Below are positions 38,857-48,715 of a stretch of 64,000 nt of DNA, piece after piece. Within the stretch, counting starts at the first letter, position 1. Each line of letters begins with the position of its first letter. Source of the DNA: Streptomyces gardneri. GTDB taxonomy: Bacteria > Actinomycetota > Actinomycetes > Streptomycetales > Streptomycetaceae. The translations under genes and the position numbers were made by a program. The notes under the pieces are model-generated. The model had not been told where the DNA came from. It saw only the letters and a list, made by a program, of their open reading frames with translations, and made no database searches. The stretch is from NCBI RefSeq assembly GCF_006539185.1, contig NZ_BJMN01000037.1:1-64000 (forward strand). The letters run 5' to 3'.

Positions 38857-40602
38857 ATGCACCCCTACCAGGACGCCAGCCGTCCCGTCGACGAGCGCGT
38901 CGAGGACCTCCTCTCCCGGATGACCCCGGAGGAGAAGGCCGGCCAGCTCTTCCACTCCATGCTGATGATGAATCCCGACGGCACCCCGGTGACCGACACG
39001 GACGGTTCGATGCTGCCGCTCACCACCCCCGACCTCATCGAGGACCGGCGGCTCACCCACTTCAACCTGCTCGGCACCTACGGCGCCCGCGAGATGGCGC
39101 TCTGGCACAACGCGATCCAGGAGATGGCCGCGGGCACCCGCCTCGGCATCCCGGTCTCGCTCTCCACCGACCCCCGCCACGCCTTCACGGACAACATCGG
39201 CGCCTCCTTCAACGCCGGCGCCTTCTCCGCCTGGCCCGAGGCCCTCGGTCTCGCCGCCGTCGGCGACCCCGAGCTGGTCCTCGCCTTCGCCGACACGGTC
39301 CGCCGCGAGTACCTCTCCGTCGGCTTCCGTACGGCGCTCCACCCGCAGATCGACCTCGCGACCGAGCCCCGCTGGGCCCGCCAGTCCGGCACCTTCGGCT
39401 CCGACGCGAAGCTGACGGGCGAGCTGGTCGAGGCGTACGTCCGCGGCCTCCAGGGCGAGAGCCTCGGCAAGGACTCGGTGGCCGCGATGGTCAAGCACTT
39501 CCCCGGCGGCGGCCCGCAGAAGGACGGCGAGGACCCGCACTTCCCGCACGGCAAGGAGCAGGTCTACCCGGGCGGCATGCGGGAGCACCACCTGGAGCCG
39601 TTCCGGCACGCGATCGCGGCCGGCTGCTCGCAGATGATGCCGTACTACGGCCAGCCGATCGGCACCGACTGGGAGGAGGTCGGCTTCGGCTTCAACCAGG
39701 GTGTGATCACGGGACTCCTCCGCGAGGAGCTCGGCTTCACCGGCATCGTCTGCACCGACTGGGGCCTGCTCACGGACTCCTCGATCTTCGGCGAGCCGCA
39801 CGCGGCACGGGCCTGGGGCGTCGAGCACCTGAGCGTGGCCGAGCGGACGGCGAAGGCCCTCGACGCGGGCGTGGACCAGTTCGGCGGCGAGCAGTGCCCC
39901 GAGGTGATCGTGGAGCTGATGGCCTCGGGCCGGATCCCCGAGGCCCGCGTCGACGCGTCCGTACGCCGTCTCCTGCGCGAGAAGTTCCTCCTCGGGCTCT
40001 TCGACGAGCGCCGGTACGTCGACCCCGACGAGGCCGCGGAGACCGTCGGCCGCGCCGACTTCACGGCCGCGGGCGCCGCCGCCCAGCGCCGCTCCCTCAC
40101 CGTCCTCACCGACGGGCCGCTCCCCCTGTCGGGACGGCCGAAGCTGTACGTGGAGAACGTCGACCCGGCGGTCGCCGCGGCGTACGGGGAGGTCGTCGCC
40201 GACCCGGCCGCCGCCGACCTCGCGGTGCTGCGGCTGCGCACGCCGTACGAGGAGCGGCCGAACCTCTTCGAGTCCTTCTTCCACTCCGGCTCGCTCGCCT
40301 TCGCCGAGCCGGAGCTGACCCGAATCCTGGACCTGCTCGCCACCGTGCCGACGGTCGTCTGCGTCAACCTGGAGCGGCCGGCGGTCCTGCCGGAGATCGC
40401 CGAGCGGGCGGCGGCGCTGATCGCCGACTTCGGCGCGAGCGACGAGGCCCTGCTCGACGTGGCCTTCGGACGGGCGAGGGCCGAGGGGCGGCTCCCCTTC
40501 GAGCTGCCGCGCTCGATGGCCGCGGTGGAGGCGGCCCGCCCGGACGTACCGAACGACACGGCGGACCCGGTCTTCGCGCACGGCCACGGCCTCTCCCTGT
40601 AG
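38857..40602 (+). CDS. GH3 beta-glycosidase
   Basis: A 581-residue glycoside hydrolase family 3 protein without a signal peptide, so it acts on imported oligosaccharides. The N-terminal TIM-barrel domain has RMTPEEKAGQL, GIPVSLSTDPRH, the substrate-binding KHFPGGG (Lys213-His214) and the catalytic nucleophile Asp301 in GIVCTDWG. A C-terminal alpha/beta domain (residues about 400-580) follows. It is shorter than fungal enzymes and lacks a fibronectin-like third domain. Specificity (glucoside, xyloside or GlcNAc) is not certain; the KHFPGxxxxxxDxH signature of true NagZ enzymes is not met. Likely controlled by the divergent TetR. A strong terminator follows. Confidence 0.94.
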   Translation: MHPYQDASRPVDERVEDLLSRMTPEEKAGQLFHSMLMMNPDGTPVTDTDGSMLPLTTPDLIEDRRLTHFNLLGTYGAREMALWHNAIQEMAAGTRLGIPVSLSTDPRHAFTDNIGASFNAGAFSAWPEALGLAAVGDPELVLAFADTVRREYLSVGFRTALHPQIDLATEPRWARQSGTFGSDAKLTGELVEAYVRGLQGESLGKDSVAAMVKHFPGGGPQKDGEDPHFPHGKEQVYPGGMREHHLEPFRHAIAAGCSQMMPYYGQPIGTDWEEVGFGFNQGVITGLLREELGFTGIVCTDWGLLTDSSIFGEPHAARAWGVEHLSVAERTAKALDAGVDQFGGEQCPEVIVELMASGRIPEARVDASVRRLLREKFLLGLFDERRYVDPDEAAETVGRADFTAAGAAAQRRSLTVLTDGPLPLSGRPKLYVENVDPAVAAAYGEVVADPAAADLAVLRLRTPYEERPNLFESFFHSGSLAFAEPELTRILDLLATVPTVVCVNLERPAVLPEIAERAAALIADFGASDEALLDVAFGRARAEGRLPFELPRSMAAVEAARPDVPNDTADPVFAHGHGLSL

Positions 40603-40695
40603 GGCCCCGCACACGCGGTCTGCACAGAGACCCGCACACCCGGCGCCGCGCCGGGACACCCATGGACCGCGGGGGACCTGAACGACCCCGCGAAG

Positions 40696-40733
40696 GATCC
40701 GGGGCCCGCCCGTGGGGGGCCGGGCCCCGGATC
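40696..40733 (+). terminator. Terminator of the GH3 gene
   Basis: Perfect 13-base arms GATCCGGGGCCCG and CGGGCCCCGGATC enclose a 12-nt loop, 94 bp after the GH3 stop and 43 bp before the SurE start. Confidence 0.8.
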
Positions 40734-40775
40734 TCCCTCCCCTGCCCGCATGTCATGCACCTGAAGGGTTCTCCC

Positions 40776-41837
40776 ATGCGCAAGTACATCGCATCGGCCG
40801 CGGCCGCCGCCCTGCTCGCCGGCCTCGGCGCCACCGCCTACGCCACTACGGGCACCGCCTCCGACTCCCGGCCGCTCGCCGGGATGCGGATCCTGATCTC
40901 CAACGACGACTCGATGCAGGCCGCGAAGGCGAGCAACTCCGACGGCCTCGGCCTGTACGAGCTCCGCCGCGCGATGTGCGCCGCCGGCGCCGACGTCGTC
41001 GTGATGGCCCCCTGGCAGGTCCAGTCCGGCAAGGGCACCGCCGTCACCAACGGCGGCGTCGTCACCGCCCAGCGCCGCACCGCCCTGCCCGCCGGGTACG
41101 AGAACGACTGCGCGGGCGCCCCCGCCCGTGGCGCGGTCTACGGCGTCTGCCTCTCCGACGGCCCCTGCACGAAGGACTCGGCGAGCGCCACCCCCGCCGA
41201 CACCGTCAAGCTCGCCCTGCGCGGCGGCCTCAAGGCCAAGGCCGGCTGGACCGAGGCCCCCGACCTCGTCCTCACGGGCATCAACTCCGGCCCGAACATC
41301 TCCGCCAGCGTCAACGACTCCGGCACCGTCGGCGCCGCCGTCGCCGCCGTCGACCAGGAGGTCCCGGCCCTCGCCTTCTCCTCATCCGGCGACGAGAGCA
41401 ACACCTTCTTCCCCCGCGCCAACTACCGCGCCCACGCCGAGTTCGGCGCCCGGCTCGTCGCGGGCCTCAAGCAGCGCGGGCTGCTGACCTCGAAGTTCGC
41501 CCTCAAGGTCGACTACCCCGACGTCAGCACCGGCGTACCGGCCAAGGCCCCGGTCTGGACCCGCGTCGGCGACGGGGCGGTCGTCTACCACGCCTTCGAA
41601 CAGCGCGGGAACAGCGACTCCTTCGACATCGCGCTCGGCCTCTGCCCGGTGGACGGCAGCGGCGAGGGCGAGTGCGCCGAGGGCCGGAAGGACGCCGACT
41701 CCACCTGGCTCCTCGACAAGGGCCACGTCACGATCGCCCCGATCACCTGGGACCGCACCTACGGCACCCCGGTCGACGCCCGCCGCGAGCTGAACCGGAT
41801 CGAGCACTTCGTGAAGCACGAGGCCCCGCGCCCGTAA
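40776..41837 (+). CDS. Secreted SurE-like 5'/3'-nucleotidase
   Basis: A 353-residue SurE-family metal-dependent phosphatase. The family residues are visible: RILISNDDS (the Asp-Asp metal pair), ASNSDGLGLYELRRAM, and LTGINSGPNI with the metal-binding Asn. Unlike housekeeping SurE, it starts with a Sec signal peptide (about 1-28, AAAAALLAGLGATAYA), so it probably acts outside the cell, for example in scavenging phosphate from nucleotides. ATG 40776 follows GAAGGG. No signalled operon partner. Confidence 0.92.
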   Translation: MRKYIASAAAAALLAGLGATAYATTGTASDSRPLAGMRILISNDDSMQAAKASNSDGLGLYELRRAMCAAGADVVVMAPWQVQSGKGTAVTNGGVVTAQRRTALPAGYENDCAGAPARGAVYGVCLSDGPCTKDSASATPADTVKLALRGGLKAKAGWTEAPDLVLTGINSGPNISASVNDSGTVGAAVAAVDQEVPALAFSSSGDESNTFFPRANYRAHAEFGARLVAGLKQRGLLTSKFALKVDYPDVSTGVPAKAPVWTRVGDGAVVYHAFEQRGNSDSFDIALGLCPVDGSGEGECAEGRKDADSTWLLDKGHVTIAPITWDRTYGTPVDARRELNRIEHFVKHEAPRP

Positions 41838-41895
41838 CGACCTCACCTCGGGTGCCACCGCACCGTGTGACTCCGCGACTCCGTTAAGTGTTTGT

Positions 41896-41928
41896 CCCGG
41901 CCGTCCCCGCCCCGCGAGGATGGCCGGG
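41896..41928 (+). terminator. Imperfect hairpin after the SurE gene
   Basis: CCCGGCCGTCC and GGATGGCCGGG pair over 11 bases with one mismatch and an 11-nt loop, 58 bp after the stop codon. Confidence 0.5.
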
Positions 41929-41964
41929 CCAGCCATTGCCGAGCCGAGAGCGGAGTGACCGACC

Positions 41965-42636
41965 TTGACCAGTCCCGTGACACTCGACCGCCGAGACGGA
42001 CCGCACGGAGAAGTCGTCCTGCGCCGCCGCGCCGAGCACTTCGAGATCATCGCCAACGGCACCTTCCTGATGGACACCTCCGACGGGCGCTCCGAGCGGC
42101 TCCTCGTCGACGCGGCCCTGGCCGCCCTGCCCGAGGAGTCCCGCTCCGGCGCCTCCGTCCTGGTCGGCGGCCTCGGGGTCGGTTTCTCCCTCGCGCACGC
42201 GGCGGCCGACCCGCGCTGGGGCCGGATCGTCGTCGCCGAGCGTGAGGACGCGATCATCGACTGGCACCGGGAGGGGCCGCTCTCGGCCGTCTCCGGGAGT
42301 GCGCTGGCCGATCCGAGGACCGTGATCCTGCACACGGACCTGGTGACCCACCTCCGCACCTCCCCCGACACGTACGACGCCCTCTGTCTGGACATCGACA
42401 ACGGGCCGGACTGGACGGTCACCGAGGACAACGAATCCCTGTACTCGGCCGAGGGGTTGGCCGCCTGCGCGGCCCGGCTGAACCCCGGCGGCGTCCTCGC
42501 CGTATGGTCCGCTCAGCCCTCGGCCGATTTCGAAGACTCGTTGCGGAATGCCGGATTCAGCGGGGTACGGACCGAAGAGGTGCCCGTTGCCCGGGGCGTC
42601 CCCGACGTGGTCCACCTCGGCATCCGCCCCCGATAA
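41965..42636 (+). CDS. Spermidine-synthase-like (aminopropyltransferase fold) protein
   Basis: A 223-residue Rossmann-fold protein resembling spermidine/spermine synthases: GGLGVGFSLAHAAADPRW (cofactor loop), IVVAEREDAIIDWHR, and LCLDIDNGPDW in the place of the catalytic Asp region. Members in actinobacteria are often annotated as spermidine synthase without proof; the substrate-side residues are not clearly conserved. The start is probably TTG 41965, with CGGAG 9 nt upstream; GTG 41977 is an alternative. A two-component pair begins 71 bp later. Confidence 0.8.
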   Translation: MTSPVTLDRRDGPHGEVVLRRRAEHFEIIANGTFLMDTSDGRSERLLVDAALAALPEESRSGASVLVGGLGVGFSLAHAAADPRWGRIVVAEREDAIIDWHREGPLSAVSGSALADPRTVILHTDLVTHLRTSPDTYDALCLDIDNGPDWTVTEDNESLYSAEGLAACAARLNPGGVLAVWSAQPSADFEDSLRNAGFSGVRTEEVPVARGVPDVVHLGIRPR

Positions 42637-42707
42637 CTCCTGGATAGCCGGGACACCACCCGTACCTCTAGGCTGCTGCACCGACATCGGCGACGCGAGG
42701 CGGGGCA

Positions 42708-43445
42708 ATGGAGCAGACACACACCACTCACCACGGTGCGGCGGCCACTCCCGGGGCCCAGCGACGGGTGCTCGTGGTCGAGGACGACGCGACGATCGTC
42801 GAGGCGATCTCCGCGCGGCTGCGCGCCGAGGGCTTCCTCGTGCAGACCGCGACGGACGGCCCAGCGGCGGTCGACGCCGCCGAGGCCTGGCAGCCGGACC
42901 TGATGGTCCTCGACGTGATGCTCCCGGGCTTCGACGGCCTGGAGGTGTGCCGCAGGGTCCAGGCCCAGCGCCCCGTCCCGGTCCTCATGCTGACCGCCCG
43001 GGACGACGAGACCGACATGCTGGTCGGGCTCGGCGTGGGCGCGGACGACTACATGACGAAGCCGTTCTCGATGCGCGAGCTCGCCGCCCGGGTGCACGTC
43101 CTGCTGCGCCGGGTCGAGCGGGCCGCGCTGGCGGCCGTCACCCCGCGCAGCGGGATCCTGCGCCTCGGCGAGCTGGAGATCGACCACGCGCAGCGCCGGG
43201 TCCGGGTGCGCTCCGAGGACGTGCACCTGACCCCGACCGAGTTCGACCTGCTGGTCTGCCTGGCGGGCACCCCGCGGGCGGTCCTCTCGCGCGAGCAGCT
43301 GCTCGCCGAGGTGTGGGACTGGGCGGACGCCTCCGGCACCCGGACCGTGGACAGCCACATCAAGGCGCTGCGCCGGAAGATCGGAGCCGAGCGCATCCGT
43401 ACGGTCCATGGCGTGGGGTACGCGCTGGAGACCCCGGCGCCGTGA
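42708..43445 (+). CDS. OmpR/PhoB-family response regulator
   Basis: A 245-residue two-component regulator. The receiver domain has VLVVEDDATIVEA (acidic pocket), the phospho-acceptor Asp in LMVLDVMLPG, the Thr/Ser in MLTARDD and the Lys in MTKPFSM. A winged-helix DNA-binding domain follows (LTPTEFDLLVCLA, then GTRTVDSHIKALRRKIGAERIRTVHGVGYAL). ATG 42708. Its stop overlaps the GTG of the kinase gene, so the pair is translated together. The target genes are unknown; kgd lies next. Confidence 0.96.
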   Translation: MEQTHTTHHGAAATPGAQRRVLVVEDDATIVEAISARLRAEGFLVQTATDGPAAVDAAEAWQPDLMVLDVMLPGFDGLEVCRRVQAQRPVPVLMLTARDDETDMLVGLGVGADDYMTKPFSMRELAARVHVLLRRVERAALAAVTPRSGILRLGELEIDHAQRRVRVRSEDVHLTPTEFDLLVCLAGTPRAVLSREQLLAEVWDWADASGTRTVDSHIKALRRKIGAERIRTVHGVGYALETPAP

Positions 43446-44536
43446 GGCGAGGGCCGGGCAGGCGCACCGGAGCCCGGCGCCGGATCGTCATCTCGATCAA
43501 GACCAAACTCGGCGCCCTGGTCGTCGGCGCGGTCCTGCTGACCTCGTGCCTCGCCCTGGTGGCGATCCGCACGTCCACCGAGTTCCGGTACATCACGATC
43601 TTCGCGATGATCGCGACGCTGCTGATCACCCAGTTCGTGGCGCAGTCCCTGACGGCGCCGCTCGACGAGATGACCACGGTGGCCGGGACGATCTCGCGCG
43701 GCGACTTCAGCCGGCGGGTGCGGGGCGCGGACCGGCGGGACGAGCTGGGCGACCTCGCCTCGACGATCAACCGCATGGCGGACGACCTGGAGGCCGTCGA
43801 CCGGCACCGCAAGGAGCTGGTCGCCAATGTGTCGCACGAGCTGCGCACACCGATCGCCGCGCTCCGGGCCGTCCTGGAGAACGTCGTGGACGGGGTGTCC
43901 GAGGCCGATCCGGAGACGATGCGCTCGGCGCTGAAACAGACGGAGCGGCTGGGCCGGCTGGTGGAGACGCTGTTGGACCTGTCACGTCTTGACAACGGTG
44001 TCGTGGCGTTGAGGGCGAGCCGTTTCGAGGTCTGGCCGTACCTGTCGGGCGTGCTGCGGGAGGCGAATCTCGCCGCGTCCCAGCGCGGCATGTTCTCCAC
44101 GTCGGGGCTGCACAACCGTACGGACGTCCATCTGCACCTGGACGTGTCGCCGCCCGAGCTGGTCGCCCACGCGGACGCGGAGCGGCTCCACCAGGTGATG
44201 GCCAATCTGATCGACAACGCGGTGAAGCACTCTCCGCCGCACGGCCGGGTCACGGTCCGGGCCCGGCGCGGCCCGTATCCGGACTCGCTGGAGCTGGAGG
44301 TCGAGGACGAGGGTCCCGGCATCCCGGAGTCCGAGCGGCACAAGGTCTTCGAGCGGTTCAACCGCGGCACGGCGCAGCTCCGGCAGGGCCCGGGCAGCGA
44401 CGGCGGCACCGGGCTCGGGCTCGCGATCGCCCGCTGGGCCGTGGATCTGCACGGTGGCGGGATCGGCGTGGCCGAATCGTCACGCGGCTGCCGTATCCGA
44501 GTCACTCTTCCGGGCAGCCTTCCACCAAGAGATTGA
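43442..44536 (+). CDS. Sensor histidine kinase partner
   Basis: A 364-residue HAMP-containing kinase with two closely spaced N-terminal membrane segments (KLGALVVGAVLLTSCLALVA and the IFAMIATLLITQFVAQ segment), so almost no extracellular domain; it probably senses a membrane or intracellular signal. H-box LVANVSHELRTPIAAL, N-box VMANLIDNAVKHSP, G1 VEDEGPGIP and G2 GGTGLGLAIA are complete. GTG 43442 overlaps the response-regulator stop (GTGA). It is the natural partner of that regulator. Confidence 0.95.
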   Translation: MRRGPGRRTGARRRIVISIKTKLGALVVGAVLLTSCLALVAIRTSTEFRYITIFAMIATLLITQFVAQSLTAPLDEMTTVAGTISRGDFSRRVRGADRRDELGDLASTINRMADDLEAVDRHRKELVANVSHELRTPIAALRAVLENVVDGVSEADPETMRSALKQTERLGRLVETLLDLSRLDNGVVALRASRFEVWPYLSGVLREANLAASQRGMFSTSGLHNRTDVHLHLDVSPPELVAHADAERLHQVMANLIDNAVKHSPPHGRVTVRARRGPYPDSLELEVEDEGPGIPESERHKVFERFNRGTAQLRQGPGSDGGTGLGLAIARWAVDLHGGGIGVAESSRGCRIRVTLPGSLPPRD

Positions 44537-44826
44537 CGTAGGGTTCGAACCGGAAGAGCACGTTCTGCGTGTACGTGGGCGGGACCTGCGCGCACGTGAA
44601 CGGGGTGCGATCAGGGATGCGGTCGAAGAGGGCCGCGCCCTCGGTTTTCCGTACCCTCACACGTTCGGAACCACGGTTGTTTCCCGCCATTCACGGTCCC
44701 GAAACACCTCGTCAAGTGTGACTTGCGCGACGTTGGAGTGCCCGGCCTGCACCTCCCGGCCGGACAGGCGTAGCCTTTATTTCCGCTGTCCATCACCTTG
44801 TGAAGCGGAAGAGGGCGGTTGCCGCC
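44537..44826. other. Leader region of kgd
   Basis: This 290-bp gap contains TTGACG (44533-44538) just before the palindrome GGTTCGAACC (44542-44551), and an AT-richer TAGCCTTTATTT about 55 bp before the kgd start. No open frame or hairpin terminator was recognised. The kgd promoter is probably in the last 120 bp. Confidence 0.4.
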
Positions 44827-47800
44827 GTGTCGTCTCAGTCCCCCAGTACCCCGAGCTCCCCGACCGACCAGGACGGGCAGGGTAAGAACCCTGCCGCCGC
44901 CTTCGGTGCCAATGAGTGGCTCGTCGACGAGATCTACCAGCAGTACCTCCAGGACCCGAATTCGGTCGATCGTGCCTGGTGGGACTTCTTCGCCGACTAC
45001 AAGCCGGGAGCGTCGGCGACCCCGACCGCCCCGGCCGCCACCACCACCCCGAGCGCGCCCGCCGCGCCGCAGGCGAGCCCCGCACAGGCCGCGCCTTCGG
45101 CTCCCGCGGTCGTTCCGGCCCCCGCGCCCGCCCCGGTCGCGGCCCCGGCTCCGGCTCCGGCTCCGGCGAAGCCCGCCGCGGCCGTCGCGAAGCCCGCCGC
45201 CGCCGCTCCGGCGCCGGCCAAGGCCGCCCCTGCCGCCGAGGCCCCCGCCGGCCCCGAGCTGATCACGCTGCGCGGCCCCGCCGCCGCGGTCGCGAAGAAC
45301 ATGAACGCCTCGCTGGAGGTGCCGACGGCCACGTCCGTCCGCGCCGTCCCGGTGAAGCTGCTCTTCGACAACCGGATCGTGATCAACAACCACCTGAAGC
45401 GCGCCCGGGGCGGGAAGATCTCCTTCACGCACCTCATCGGCTACGCGATGGTGCAGGCGATCAAGGCCATGCCGTCGATGAACTACTCCTTCGCGGAGAA
45501 GGACGGCAAGCCGACCCTGGTCAAGCCGGAGCACGTCAACTTCGGTCTCGCGATCGACCTGGTGAAGCCCAACGGCGACCGCCAGCTCGTCGTCGCGGGC
45601 ATCAAGAAGGCCGAGACGCTCAACTTCTTCGAGTTCTGGCAGGCGTACGAGGACATCGTCAAGCGGGCCCGCGTGGGCAAGCTGTCGATGGACGACTTCA
45701 CCGGTGTCACGGTCTCCCTGACCAACCCCGGCGGCCTCGGCACCGTCCACTCCGTGCCGCGTCTGATGCCCGGCCAGTCGGTCATCATGGGCGTCGGCTC
45801 GATGGACTACCCGGCCGAGTTCCAGGGCACGTCCCAGGACACGCTGAACAAGCTGGGCATCTCGAAGGTCATGACCCTGACCTCGACCTACGACCACCGG
45901 GTCATCCAGGGCGCCGCCTCCGGCGAGTTCCTGCGCGTCGTCGCGAACTACCTCCTCGGCGAGCAGGGCTTCTACGACGACATCTTCAAGGCGCTGCGCA
46001 TCCCCTACGAGCCGGTCCGCTGGCTCAAGGACATCGACGCGTCGCACGACGACGACGTCACCAAGGCCGCGCGCGTCTTCGAGCTCATCCACTCCTACCG
46101 GGTCCGCGGCCACGTCATGGCCGACACCGACCCGCTGGAGTACAAGCAGCGCAAGCACCCCGACCTGGACATCACCGAGCACGGCCTCACCCTGTGGGAC
46201 CTTGAGCGGGAGTTCGCCGTCGGCGGCTTCGCCGGCAAGTCGATGATGAAGCTCCGCGACATCCTCGGCGTCCTGCGCGACTCGTACTGCCGCACCACCG
46301 GCGTCGAGTTCATGCACATCCAGGACCCGAAGCAGCGCAAGTGGATCCAGGACCGCGTCGAGCGCCCGCACGCCCGTGTGGAGCGCGAGGAGCAGCTCCG
46401 GATCCTGCGCCGGCTGAACGCGGCGGAGGCCTTCGAGACCTTCCTGCAGACGAAGTACGTCGGCCAGAAGCGCTTCTCCCTGGAAGGCGGCGAGTCCGTC
46501 ATCCCGCTGCTCGACGCGGTCATCGACTCGGCCGCCGAGTCGCGCCTCGACGAGGTCGTCATCGGCATGGCCCACCGCGGCCGTCTGAACGTCCTCGCGA
46601 ACATCGTCGGCAAGTCGTACGCGCAGATCTTCCGCGAGTTCGAGGGCAACCTCGACCCGAAGTCGATGCACGGCTCCGGCGACGTCAAGTACCACCTGGG
46701 CGCCGAGGGCACCTTCACGGGCCTCGACGGCGAGCAGATCACGGTCTCCCTGGCCGCCAACCCCTCCCACCTGGAGGCGGTCGACCCGGTCCTGGAGGGC
46801 ATCGCCCGCGCCAAGCAGGACGTCATCAACAAGGGCGGCACGGACTTCACCGTCCTGCCGGTCGCCCTCCACGGTGACGCGGCCTTCGCCGGCCAGGGTG
46901 TCGTCGCCGAGACGCTGAACATGTCGCAGCTGCGGGGCTACCGCACCGGTGGCACGGTCCACATCGTCATCAACAACCAGGTCGGCTTCACCGCCGCCCC
47001 GGAGTCCTCGCGTTCCTCGATGTACGCGACCGACGTGGCCCGCATGATCGAGGCGCCGATCTTCCACGTGAACGGCGACGACCCGGAGGCCGTGGTCCGC
47101 GTCGCGCGGCTCGCCTTCGAGTTCCGCCAGACGTTCAACAAGGACGTCGTGATCGACCTCATCTGCTACCGCCGCCGCGGTCACAACGAGGGCGACAACC
47201 CGCAGTTCACCAACCCGCAGATGTACAACCTGATCGACAAGAAGCGTTCGGTGCGCAAGCTGTACACCGAGTCGCTCATCGGTCGCGGTGACATCACCCT
47301 CGAAGAGGCGGAGCAGGCGCTCCAGGACTTCCAGGGCCAGCTGGAGAAGGTGTTCGCGGAGGTCCGCGAGGCCACCGCGGCGCCGGCCCCGGCGCACGTC
47401 CCGGACGCCAAGGCCGAGTTCCCGGTCGCCGTCACCACCGCGGTCTCCGCCGAGGTCGTGAAGCGGATCGCCGAGTCGCAGGTCAGCATCCCGGAGCGGA
47501 TCACGGTCCACCCGCGTCTGATGCCGCAGATGCAGCGCCGTGCCGCCTCCATCGACGACGGCACCATCGACTGGGGCTTCGGCGAGACCCTCGCCATCGG
47601 CTCCCTGCTGATGGAGGGCACCCCGGTCCGGCTCTCGGGCCAGGACTCCCGTCGCGGCACCTTCGGCCAGCGCCACGCGGTCCTCGTCGACCAGGAGACC
47701 GGCGAGGACTTCACCCCGCTGCTCTACCTCGCCGAGGACCAGGCCCACTACAACGTCTACGACTCGCTGCTCAGCGAGTACGCGGCGATGGGCTTCGAGT

Positions 47801-48615
47801 ACGGCTACTCGCTGACCCGCCCGGACGCCCTGGTCGTCTGGGAGGCCCAGTTCGGTGACTTCGTCAACGGCGCGCAGACCGTCGTCGACGAGTTCATCTC
47901 CTCGGCCGAGCAGAAGTGGGGCCAGACCTCCGGCGTCACGCTGCTCCTGCCGCACGGCTACGAGGGCCAGGGCCCGGACCACTCGTCCGCGCGCCCGGAG
48001 CGCTTCCTCCAGATGTGCGCCCAGGACAACATGACGGTCGCCATGCCGACGCTGCCGTCGAACTACTTCCACCTCCTGCGCTGGCAGGTGCACAACCCGC
48101 ACCACAAGCCGCTCATCGTGTTCACCCCGAAGTCGATGCTGCGTCTGAAGGCGGCGGCGTCGAAGGTCGAGGAGTTCACCACCGGCGGCTTCCGCCCGGT
48201 GATCGGCGACGAGACGGTCAACCCGGCCGACGTCCGCAAGGTCGTCTTCTGCGCCGGCAAGGTCTACTACGACCTGGAGGCCGAGCGTCAGAAGCGTGGC
48301 GACACGGAGACCGCGATCATCCGTCTGGAGCGCCTGTACCCGCTGCCGGGTGCCGAGCTCCAGGCCGAGATCGCCAAGTACCCGAACGCCGCGAAGTACA
48401 TCTGGGCGCAGGAGGAGCCGGCGAACCAGGGTGCCTGGCCGTTCATCGCGCTCAACCTGATCGACCACCTGGACCTGGCGGTCGGCGCGGACATCCCGGC
48501 GGGCGAGCGCCTGCGCCGGATCTCGCGTCCGCACTCCTCCTCCCCGGCGGTCGGCTCGGCCAAGCGCCACCAGGCGGAGCAGCAGCAGCTGGTCAACGAG
48601 GTCTTCGACGCCTGA
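44827..48615 (+). CDS. kgd: Multifunctional 2-oxoglutarate dehydrogenase/decarboxylase (E1/E2 fusion)
   Basis: A 1262-residue actinobacterial Kgd/OdhA-type enzyme of the citric-acid cycle. The N terminus (AAAFGANEWLVDEIYQQYLQDPN) is the E1 oligomerisation helix; residues about 65-140 are an Ala/Pro/Lys linker; residues 150-380 form an E2 acyltransferase domain with the DHRVIQGAASGEF active-site region (His about 356). The rest is a thiamin-diphosphate E1 with AHRGRLNVLANIVGK and HGDAAFAGQGVVAETLNMS. No lipoyl domain is present, as in Mycobacterium and Corynebacterium, where the enzyme works with the pyruvate-dehydrogenase E2 and is inhibited by the FHA protein GarA/OdhI. GTG 44827 is preferred to 44800 because SSQSPSTPSS is the usual N terminus. 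Strong terminator downstream. Confidence 0.96.
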   Translation: MSSQSPSTPSSPTDQDGQGKNPAAAFGANEWLVDEIYQQYLQDPNSVDRAWWDFFADYKPGASATPTAPAATTTPSAPAAPQASPAQAAPSAPAVVPAPAPAPVAAPAPAPAPAKPAAAVAKPAAAAPAPAKAAPAAEAPAGPELITLRGPAAAVAKNMNASLEVPTATSVRAVPVKLLFDNRIVINNHLKRARGGKISFTHLIGYAMVQAIKAMPSMNYSFAEKDGKPTLVKPEHVNFGLAIDLVKPNGDRQLVVAGIKKAETLNFFEFWQAYEDIVKRARVGKLSMDDFTGVTVSLTNPGGLGTVHSVPRLMPGQSVIMGVGSMDYPAEFQGTSQDTLNKLGISKVMTLTSTYDHRVIQGAASGEFLRVVANYLLGEQGFYDDIFKALRIPYEPVRWLKDIDASHDDDVTKAARVFELIHSYRVRGHVMADTDPLEYKQRKHPDLDITEHGLTLWDLEREFAVGGFAGKSMMKLRDILGVLRDSYCRTTGVEFMHIQDPKQRKWIQDRVERPHARVEREEQLRILRRLNAAEAFETFLQTKYVGQKRFSLEGGESVIPLLDAVIDSAAESRLDEVVIGMAHRGRLNVLANIVGKSYAQIFREFEGNLDPKSMHGSGDVKYHLGAEGTFTGLDGEQITVSLAANPSHLEAVDPVLEGIARAKQDVINKGGTDFTVLPVALHGDAAFAGQGVVAETLNMSQLRGYRTGGTVHIVINNQVGFTAAPESSRSSMYATDVARMIEAPIFHVNGDDPEAVVRVARLAFEFRQTFNKDVVIDLICYRRRGHNEGDNPQFTNPQMYNLIDKKRSVRKLYTESLIGRGDITLEEAEQALQDFQGQLEKVFAEVREATAAPAPAHVPDAKAEFPVAVTTAVSAEVVKRIAESQVSIPERITVHPRLMPQMQRRAASIDDGTIDWGFGETLAIGSLLMEGTPVRLSGQDSRRGTFGQRHAVLVDQETGEDFTPLLYLAEDQAHYNVYDSLLSEYAAMGFEYGYSLTRPDALVVWEAQFGDFVNGAQTVVDEFISSAEQKWGQTSGVTLLLPHGYEGQGPDHSSARPERFLQMCAQDNMTVAMPTLPSNYFHLLRWQVHNPHHKPLIVFTPKSMLRLKAAASKVEEFTTGGFRPVIGDETVNPADVRKVVFCAGKVYYDLEAERQKRGDTETAIIRLERLYPLPGAELQAEIAKYPNAAKYIWAQEEPANQGAWPFIALNLIDHLDLAVGADIPAGERLRRISRPHSSSPAVGSAKRHQAEQQQLVNEVFDA

Positions 48616-48650
48616 TCGACCACTCCGTGCGCGTAGCCGCGCGTACGGGA

Positions 48651-48686
48651 GGAGGCCCGGCATCCCGAGAGGGGTGCCGGGCCTCC
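48651..48686 (+). terminator. Terminator of kgd
   Basis: A 16-base stem (GGAGGCCCGGCATCCC with GGGGTGCCGGGCCTCC, one G-T wobble) with a 4-nt loop starts 36 bp after the kgd stop. It is the strongest hairpin of its kind in the window. Confidence 0.9.
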
Positions 48687-48715
48687 GGCGTTTCCGGATT
48701 GCCTATCCTGGTCGC

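Noticed and set aside
44542..44551. GGTTCGAACC resembling a tRNA T-loop
   Set aside because: No acceptor stem, anticodon arm or CCA-like end could be built around it; it is a palindrome near a -35-like TTGACG.
44611..48663. 1350-codon minus-strand frame opposite kgd
   Set aside because: It is the complement of a highly conserved enzyme; its Val/Arg/Asp-rich content is a shadow of GC-rich codons.
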